Of a DNA stretch of 64,000 nucleotides, positions 57,401 through 64,000 are shown piece by piece. Position numbers and translations under genes: made by a program. The stretch comes from Salmo trutta. Lineage: Eukaryota > Chordata > Actinopteri > Salmoniformes > Salmonidae. Every line of letters starts with the position of its first letter. Position 1 is the stretch's first letter. A model generated the notes under the pieces. The model worked only from the letters and a program-made list of their open reading frames with translations. It was not told the DNA's origin and searched no databases. The stretch is from assembly GCF_901001165.1 (NCBI RefSeq), contig NC_042974.1:31785287-31849286 (forward strand), in the 5' to 3' direction.

Positions 57401-58125
57401 TTACCGCAACACACAACTTTTCTTGCCTGACAGACTAACTAGTTAGCTAGCTAGCTATAGCAAGCATCTTGAGTGGTTTCCATATGTATTTCTTTGGTAG
57501 AAACAAGACAAACCAACCAACTAGTTAGCTGACTATATAAAGCTAAACACTGCAACTATTTCCATGAGCTCCACTGCTGATGTTCTTGCCTGTACCAACC
57601 AAGTTATTGTGGCTTGACTTGCTAATCTGAGAGCTATTCCCCAAATTTCACAGCATCAAACATCAACAACACCAAACATATAGCTGCTGTTTACTTATTT
57701 CACTCACCTCAACATCATCGCTTTTCAAAGTGCATGGATGTGTCCAAATCCGTATCACCAACCAATAGATACAGCATCTTTCACAGTAAAAAGTATCGTC
57801 CCTCTTGGCGCAATCATTTTCAGTAATTAAGTAAAAAAATATATAAAAAAGGTCAAATGACAGCATACCATGTTTCCTGTTTCTGGTTGATGACAACAGC
57901 CACGTGGATACGGCAACAGGTTGTTAGCAAGTTCATTTGCTATATTGACACAGATATTATTGTTATAAATCAAGGCCATTCGCGGCCGCTATAGTAATTT
58001 AAAGAAATGCCGTTGACGGCCGCTATGGGTTCTAAAGGGTTAAGTAACAGTAAATGACCGTGTGACCGGCAGTTATTTGCTTGTCATTCACCGGCTGCCA
58101 AAATGTCATGACTGCCACAGCCCTA
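57401..58125. other. right part of the old hAT element
   Basis: Unassigned DNA, ending in the inverted terminal region described for 44086-58125. GCGGCCGCTATAG (57983) and GGCCGCTATGGG (58018) are a short local repeat. A CTAGCTAGCTAGC run lies at 57440-57455. Confidence 0.45.
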
Positions 58126-58815
58126 CACCTGATCAACATGAAGTTCTAACGGGAAGTCCTATAGAGTGAGCAAAAAAGCTACTGAGGCAGACTGTTAACA
58201 GAACTGATGACATGGCTTCTCCACTCCTTCAATAAAGGGTTAACCACACCTACCTCTCCTCATGGCAGTGTGCGTGCATGCATTCGAGCATGCATGAAAG
58301 AGAGATTGGAGTGGCGAATAGAGGAAAAACAGTGGCTGTTTATTCTCTAGGGTCTCTGACACAATGTTTTGTGCTTGGGCTATTTTTAGGCCTGAGATTT
58401 AAGCCCTGCTGTAGCTGTGAATAAAGACGCTGAGAAAGAGGATATGATGTCAGCATATGCTCTACATCCTGTTTTCACTGTATCACAATATCAGTGGGTC
58501 AGACGTTTACATACACTAAGTTGACTGTGCCTTTAAACAGCTTGGAAAATTCCAGAAAATGATGTCATGGCTTTAGAAGCTTCTGATAGGCTAATTAATG
58601 ATGACATCATTTGAGTCAATTAGAGGTGTACCTGTGGATGTATTTCAAGGCCAACCTTCAAACTCAGTGCCTCTTTGCTTGACATCATGGGAAAATCTAC
58701 AGAAATCAGCCAAGACCTCAGAAAAAAAATTGTAGACCTCCACAAGTCTGGTTCATCCTTGTGAGCAATTTCCAAACAACTGAAGGTACCACGTTCATCT
58801 GTGCAAACAATAGTA

Positions 58816-59198
58816 TGATCATTCTTGTGTGTGTAGGTGGCAGGGAAGTCAGGCGCAGGAGAAACCAACTTGGTGTAACTGGAGTATTTTAATAAAGATA
58901 AAACAAACTCCAAAAACCAACGTACATAAAAAATAACATGTGTGAAATAACCCGTCGCGCACCAATACAAAAGACACGAGCACATAACAACAAACAATCT
59001 CTGACAAGGACATGAGGGGAAACAGAGGGTTAAATACACAACATGTAATGAATGTGATTGGAACCAGGTGTGTAGGAAGACAAGACAAAACCAAATGAAA
59101 ATGAAAAATGGATCAATGATGGCTAGAAGACCAGTGACGTCAACCGCCGAACACCACCCAAACAAGGAGGGGCATTGACTTTGGCAGAAGTCGTGACA
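58816..59198. mobile_element. solo LTR nested in the Tc1 element
   Basis: Begins TGATCATTCTTG and ends GTCGTGACA, flanked by AGTA at 58812-58815 and 59199-59202. Related to the LTR at 6269-6664. Gypsy-like assignment is inferred. The 205-codon minus-strand frame over it is chance. Confidence 0.75.
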
Positions 59199-59219
59199 AG
59201 TACGTAAGTATAAACACCA

Positions 59220-59905
59220 TGGGACCACAGTCGTCATACCGCTCAGGAAGGAGACGCGTTCTGTCTCCTAGAGATGTACTTTTGTGCAAAAAGTTCAAAT
59301 CAAACCCAGAACAACAGCAAAGGACCCTTTGAAGATGATGGAGGAAACAGGTGCAAAAGTCTCTATATCCACAGTAAAACGAGTCTTATATTGACATAAC
59401 CTGAAAGGCCGTTCAGCAAGGAAGAAGCCACTGCTCCAAAACCGCCATAAAAAAGCCAGCCTACGGTTTGCAACTGCACCTGGGGACAAAGATCGTAATT
59501 TTTGGAGAAATGTCCTCTGGTCTGATGAAACAACAATAGAACTGTTTGGCCATAATGACTGTCGTTATGTTTGGAGGAAAAAGGGGGAGGCTTGCAAGCC
59601 GAAGAACACCATCCCAACCGTGAAGCACGGAGCTGGCAGCATCATGTTGTGGGGGGTGCTTTGCTGCAGGAGGGAGTGGTGCACTTCACAAAATAGATGG
59701 CATCATGAGGTAGAAAAATTATGTGGATATATTGAAGCAACATCTCAAGACATCAGTCAGGAAGTTAAAGCTTGGTTGCAAATATGTCTTCCAAATGGAC
59801 AATGACTCAGTTACACCAGCTCTGTCAGGAGGAATGGGCCAAAATTCCCCCAACTTATTATGGGAAGCTTGTGGAAGGCTACCCAAAACGTTTGACCCAA
59901 GTTAA
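59220..59905 (+). pseudogene. Sleeping Beauty-type transposase, frameshifted
   Basis: Plus-strand fragments: SGRRRVLSPRD-like linker (59245), WSDETTIELFGHND near 59517 (catalytic Asp), TVKHGAGSIMLWGVL near 59620, then the second Asp block with VFQMDND near 59790. The final acidic block (PDLNPIE in functional relatives) is not evident. The DNA-binding half is split by the LTR. Stops and frame changes make it inactive. Confidence 0.75.
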
Positions 59906-60064
59906 ACAATTTAAAGGCAAATACTAATTATTCTTAAAATAAAGGGTTGATCCTAACTGACCTAAAGAATGGAATTTTTACTTGGATTAAATGTCAGGAA
60001 TTGTGAAAAACTGAGTTCAAATGTATTTGGCTAAGGTGTATGTAAACTTCTGACTTGAACTGTA

Positions 60065-60718
60065 TGTACCATTTGGTTCCAATTCTGATTAATTCTGTGT
60101 GGTAGTATATAAAGTACCAACACGTGCTTTTTACCACACTACCTCTCAGTACCAGGGCAGGCAAACAGTAGCTAGACCAGGACTTTATATACTGTATTGA
60201 GTGTTCCCCAGTACCCCTGCTGTGTTTCTGCTGAGAGAAGAGAAGAGAGAGAACATTGCTCTGTGGTGGGTGGATGTTCTGGGTAGAACTAGCCTAATTT
60301 GCCTCCAGAGAAAACACACACAGCATAAGTGTGTGAGTGTGTTTGATCTTAAGGGTTTTAAATAGTAGTTTATCCTCCTAACAGCTCTGATTCCCTGACG
60401 TGCTCCAATCACTTACATTTACTCCGTCTCTAGGCTCCGTCTCTAGGCTCCCGGCTGTGAGCGCTAGGAAACAACAAACAACTACAACTGGAAAGTGTGT
60501 TTGGAAGTGTGAGAGTGTGTATGTGCTGCCACTGTTGGGTATTTTTCACTCTTTTGGTTGCTAGCAGGAAGGAAGTAGGCCAATAAGGTGGTAAACCCAC
60601 CACAGATATTTGGTAAGAAACTCATTAAGTGTTGACCTGGGGTGCTGTTGGATTTTGGGATGTTGGAGGAGGTCAGGGGAGGTTCATGGGACTGTGAGGC
60701 TAGGGCCAGTGCCAGCAA
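60065..60718. other. unassigned DNA
   Basis: Contains a tandem CTCCGTCTCTAGG duplication (60421-60450). No gene is seen. Confidence 0.5.
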
Positions 60719-60777
60719 TCGTTTGTCTGTCTGTCTGTCTGTCTGTCTCTTGTCTGTCCGTTTGTCTGTCTGTCTGT
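60719..60777. repeat. (CTGT)n tetranucleotide microsatellite
   Basis: About 13 CTGT-like units with a few interruptions (CTCTTGTCTG, CCGTTTG). It borders directly on the hAT-like end at 60779. Confidence 0.85.
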
Positions 60778-60778
60778 G

Positions 60779-61636
60779 CAGGGTTTGGGAGTAACGTGTT
60801 ACATGTAACGGATTACAAAAAAACAGTAATTGTAATCCGTTACGTTACCAGCAAAAATATTGTAATCAGATTACCGATTCTTTTGAAAAAGTATATGATT
60901 ACTTCGAGGATTACATTTAAATTCAGAAAGGATGTTTGCGAAAAAAATATTTAGACACTTTTCTGTTTTCTCAATCACATTCAAATCAGCATTGAAAAAA
61001 GGCGCAAGTTTAAATTTGTTCGACCTGAGCGAGTCTGACCAGAAGTCAGAGACCAATATGATGACACACTAAATGTGTTTGATGGTTTGTGGGAAAAGAT
61101 GATTTTGTAGGCTACAGTCCAAGCTATGTCTTCCAATGGTGCGGCTGCTGTCGGCATCCAAAGTTATCCAAAGATAATTGAATGAACGCTTGGAGGTAAG
61201 GATGACAATAGTGGTGTAGTCTTCAGCGATACGGATATCACTTATTATTGATATCTACATAGCTCATTGATGTGAATCACACTGCTGCTCTCTCATTTAG
61301 CTATTTGCTGCTTACGGATTGTGGCTGTTGTTTTATGGCTGTTCACAAATCTAAATGTGTATTTGAACCCAATAATGGTTGAATTCAAGAAGTTTAAACT
61401 ACCTGTCAATCATTATTTTTTAAACCAGTGGACAGCCAGTGAAAAATGCCCTCTTGCAACAGCTGCATAGTGCGGATCCAAGCCTATGGAATAAAACTGG
61501 GGCTTTTATTGCTCAATGTAATTCATGCTGAAAATCCATAGGCCTAATGGACACATGCTCAAACTTGCACACTTTTGATAGACTTAAAGGGGCAATCTGT
61601 AGTTACTACATCCATTTTTTGATGTATAAATTATAC
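60779..61636. mobile_element. left part of a hAT-like element with a 12-bp terminal hairpin
   Basis: Starts CAGGGTTTGGGAGTAACG. Within it GTAACGGATTAC (60805-60816) and GTAATCCGTTAC (60832-60843) form a perfect 12-bp inverted repeat with a 15-base loop. The right end is not found; a Tc1 fragment begins at 61639. There is no transposase. Family by end similarity only. Confidence 0.5.
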
Positions 61637-61638
61637 AT

Positions 61639-61848
61639 ACAGTACCAGTCAAAAGTTTGGACACACCTACTCATTGAAGGGTTTTTCTTTATTTTTGTAG
61701 AGTAATAGAGAAGACATCAAAACTATGAAATAACACAAGGAATAATGTAGTAACCAAAAAAGTGTTCAACAAATCAAAATATATTTGAGATTCTTCAAAG
61801 TCGCCAGCCTTTGCCTTGATGATAGCTTTGCACACTCTTGGCAAAGCA
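61639..61848 (-). mobile_element. Tc1-like terminal fragment
   Basis: ACAGTACCAGTCAAAAGTTT marks the TIR of another salmonid Tc1 family, followed by about 200 bp (TGGTAACCAAAAAAG-like) up to CTTTGCACACTCTTGGC. The remainder of the element is absent. Confidence 0.6.
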
Positions 61849-62270
61849 TGCAATTCCATGAGCGCAGCATTTATTTTTAAACTCGAATCAATGAGCCCAA
61901 GCGGTTCTCCATGACAACAAAATCATAAACAACAGAGTAGGGCTGGCTAATAAGTCCTTAGTTTTGGGGCCATGCTCAGGTAAAACAATTTGGCTAGTCC
62001 ATACTTCCATATTTCCAAGTCTTATTCTTGAAGATCAAGGGGAATAACATTTATTGGAGTAGTAGAAAGCGAAGGGTTAGAAGACGCCTACATAACCAAC
62101 CCGTAAAGTAACATTTTACATCCATATATGGCCGGCTATGTACACTTTAACATTGATTTATCCTGAGGCACCTTATCCAAGGCAGCAGCAACTCTTCCTG
62201 GGGTCCAGGACAATTAAGGCAGTTAAATACAATTAAGTGTGTGACCTCAGGCCACTATTCTACTACCATT
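61849..62270. other. unassigned DNA
   Basis: No gene or repeat recognised. Confidence 0.5.
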
Positions 62271-63364
62271 TACACTATATATACAAAAGAATGTGGACAT
62301 ACTAGTGGATTTGGCTATTTCTGCCACACCTGTTGCTGACAGGTGTATAAAATCGAGCACACAGCCATGCAATCTCCATTGACAAACATTGGCAGTAGAA
62401 TGGCCTTACTGAAGAGCCCAGCGACTTTCAACGTGGCACCTTCATATGATGCCACCTTTCCAAGAAGTCAGTTTATCAATTTGATGCCCTTCTAGGGCTG
62501 CTATGGTCAACTGTAAGTGCTGTTATTGTGAAGTGAAAACGTCAAGGTGCAACAACGGCTCAGCCGTGAAGTGGTAGGCCACACAAGCTCACGGTACGGG
62601 ACTGCCAAGTGCTGAAACGCGTAACGCGTAAAAATCGCCAGTCCTTCGTTGCAACACTCACTACCGAGTTCCAAACTGCCTCTGGAAGCAAAGTCAGCAC
62701 AAGAACTGTTTGTCGGGAGCTTCATGAAATGGGTTTCCATGGCCGAGCAGTCGCACACAAGCCTAATATCATGGCTCGCCGCCATTGGACTCTGGAGCAG
62801 TGGAAACGCGTTCTCTGGAGTGATGAATCCTGCTTCACCATCATGCAGTCCGACGGACGAATCTGGGTTTGTCGAATGCCAGGAGAACGCTACCTGCCCG
62901 AATGCATAGTGGCAACTGTAAAGTACAACGACATTTTAGACGATTCTGTGCTTCTAACTTTGTGTCAACAGTTTGTGGAAGGCCCTTTCCTGTTTCAGCA
63001 TGACAATGCCCCTGTGCACAAAGCGAGGTCCATACAGAAATAGTTTGTTGAGATTGATGTGGAAACTTGACTGGCCTGCACAGAGCCTTGACCTCAAACC
63101 CATTGAACACCTTTGGGATGAATTGAAACGCCAACTGAGAGGCAGGCCTAATCGCCAAACGTCAGTATCCGACCTCACTAATGCTCTTGTGGTTGAATGG
63201 AAGCACGTCCCCGCAGCAATGTTCCAACATCTAGTAGAAAGCCTTCCCAGAAGAGTGGAGGCTGTATGGCAGCAAAGGGGGAACAAACTCCATATTAATG
63301 CCCATGATTTAGGAATGAGATGTTCGACGAGCAGGTGTCCACATACTTTTGGTAATGTAGTGTA
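62271..63364 (+). mobile_element. Tc1-like transposon, both ends present
   Basis: TACACTATATATACAAAAG at the left, TTTTGGTAATGTAGTGTA at the right, with TA at both borders (62271-62272 and 63363-63364 counted in). Same family as 2688-3713 but in the opposite orientation and complete at its 3' end. Length 1.09 kb. Confidence 0.85.
62560..63330 (+). pseudogene. Tc1 transposase with internal deletion and frameshifts
   Basis: 62609-63043 encodes VCRELHEMGFHGRA (end of DNA-binding region), WSDESCFT (first Asp), PGERYLPECIV, and FLFQHDNAPVHKA (second Asp). 62973-63365, in another frame, holds SLDLKPIEHLWDELK (third acidic residue). Between VATV and KYNDILDD about 35 residues are missing compared with the copy at 2688-3713, which keeps the glycine-rich block. 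All three catalytic residues exist, but the deletion and a frameshift near 63040 inactivate the product. Confidence 0.8.
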
Positions 63365-63668
63365 GTTACAACACCTCGTGCAGTGTGTATGTGTGTGTGA
63401 TAGTGATCATAGGTCCTCTACTGGGGACAGCTCCTAATCTAGGCCAACAGCTGCTTCCCTGGCTTCTCATTTACATTTCCACTTTGAAGCATTTTTTTCT
63501 GCAGAGGAATATTTGACACATTAAGTGCTTACCTGTGAAGCTAACCCACCCACACACACACACTTTCATGAGCAGATGTATGCACTCACGTACACATGCA
63601 CACATGCGAATATCTGTCTGTGCATGCACACGCACACACACACACACGCCCCACGTTGGGAAATGGTT
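63365..63668. other. unassigned DNA with CA repeats
   Basis: CA-rich patches at 63551-63561 and 63631-63646. No gene is seen. Confidence 0.5.
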
Positions 63669-63760
63669 TGGGAGGCAGGTAGCCTAGCGGTAAGACCGTT
63701 GGGCCAGTAACCTAAAGGTCACTAATTTGAATCTCTGAGGGTATCTCAGGGGTAGTTAGG
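63669..63760 (+). mobile_element. SINE 5' fragment (tRNA-like head)
   Basis: GGGAGGCAGGTAGCCTAGCGG with GGGCCAGTAACCTAAAGG matches the heads of the SINEs at 37371 and 52935. The body is absent, so it is truncated. Confidence 0.7.
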
Positions 63761-64000
63761 ATATGCAAAAAAACTAATTGCACGTATATAAAACACACTT
63801 GTGTAAATTGGGCAAATATAAGCACCAATCAAATTATTATAATTATAATACACACTCCCCTATCAATGTCAGCTTCAGGCTTCTGACTGTTCCTAGTGTA
63901 CGCTGTGTTATGTATTCAAATAGATGCAGGGAAATCACTGCTTATTTGCTAGTGTAAGCAACACTTAGGGGTTGCTTTGAGCTTTTTGGCCCCCCACAAG
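63761..64000. other. unassigned DNA to the end of the window
   Basis: AT-rich. No gene recognised. Confidence 0.5.

Larger units (their letters stand above)
44086..58125 (+). mobile_element. old hAT element, interrupted by two L2 LINEs, a Rex1-type LINE and a SINE
   Basis: The left end TAGGGCTGTTACGATGAC and right end GTCATGACTGCCACAGCCCTA are inverted repeats. Flanking octamers are CACCGGAC (44078-44085) and CACCTGAT (58126-58133), 6 of 8 identical, as expected of an aged hAT target duplication. A transposase relic of hAT type lies at 54160-54351. Subtracting the insertions (45313-52684, 52935-53127, 54352-57400) leaves roughly 3.4 kb, a normal size for a hAT element. That all pieces belong to one element is inference from the ends and the relic. 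Confidence 0.6.
58491..60062 (+). mobile_element. Sleeping Beauty-type Tc1 transposon with nested solo LTR
   Basis: The left end TCAGTGGGTCAGACGTTTACATAC-type (GTTTACATACACTAAG) and right end GTATGTAAACTTCTGACTT are the subterminal motifs of salmonid Sleeping Beauty-like Tc1 elements. TA flanks both ends (58489-58490, 60063-60064). The transposase, on the plus strand, is broken. A solo LTR sits at 58816-59198. Without it the element is about 1.19 kb, shorter than an autonomous copy (~1.6 kb). Confidence 0.8.

Noticed and set aside
58620..59237. 205-codon hydrophobic open frame on the minus strand
   Set aside because: It crosses the Tc1-LTR junctions at 58816 and 59198, so it cannot be an inherited gene.

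Overview
The window is vertebrate, non-coding-dominated DNA from a salmonid fish (Salmo, Oncorhynchus, Salvelinus or a close relative; I cannot tell which). The reasons are the salmonid tRNA-derived SINEs of the SlmI/HpaI type, several Tc1-like transposon families including Sleeping Beauty-type copies, fish L2 and Rex1-type LINEs, a BEL/Pao retrotransposon, and long dinucleotide tracts. The only host coding sequence I can support is one internal exon at 819-1842 (+), most likely exon 2 of a CCDC85A-like coiled-coil gene. Everything to its right is then probably the following intron, or intergenic DNA, filled with mobile elements inserted into one another.

Layout. 1-2.4 kb: a hAT MITE, the CCDC85 exon and a LINE tail. 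2.4-7.1 kb: a truncated Tc1, a small LTR element carrying a 27-bp minisatellite, and a three-level nest (Tc1 > hAT > solo LTR). 7.1-11.9 kb: sparse intronic DNA with a SINE and a TIR element. 11.9-25.3 kb: one Tc1 element split by an 11.85-kb non-coding insertion. That insertion is built from tandem blocks: a 177-bp satellite array of 23 copies plus a second array of 3 copies, a 226-bp unit, a 345-bp unit, and two copies of the flanking blocks. 27.9-36.3 kb: a nearly full-length, apparently young BEL/Pao retrotransposon on the minus strand, with near-identical LTRs and a 5-bp target duplication. 36.4-43.3 kb: more Tc1-like, SINE, hAT and fold-back elements. 43.36-43.59 kb: an uninterrupted (AG)117 tract. 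44.1-58.1 kb: a hAT relic with matching ends, filled by a Rex1-type LINE (itself split by an L2 LINE whose ORF1 has an SGNH esterase domain), a SINE and a second L2 LINE. 58.5-60.1 kb: a Sleeping Beauty-type Tc1 with a nested solo LTR. 60-64 kb: microsatellites, a hAT-like end, a Tc1 fragment, another Tc1 copy and a SINE fragment.

The genes do not form a pathway. Apart from the CCDC85 exon, all protein-coding traces belong to mobile elements, and most are broken. The most unusual structure is the 12150-24000 insertion. It has no recognisable coding capacity and is bounded by a 6-bp direct repeat. It is organised as a macro-unit (A-B-C-D) present twice, with one satellite array expanded. It lies between the terminal repeats of a Tc1 element, just downstream of the transposase stop.

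All family names come from recognising motifs and repeat ends by eye. No database search was run.
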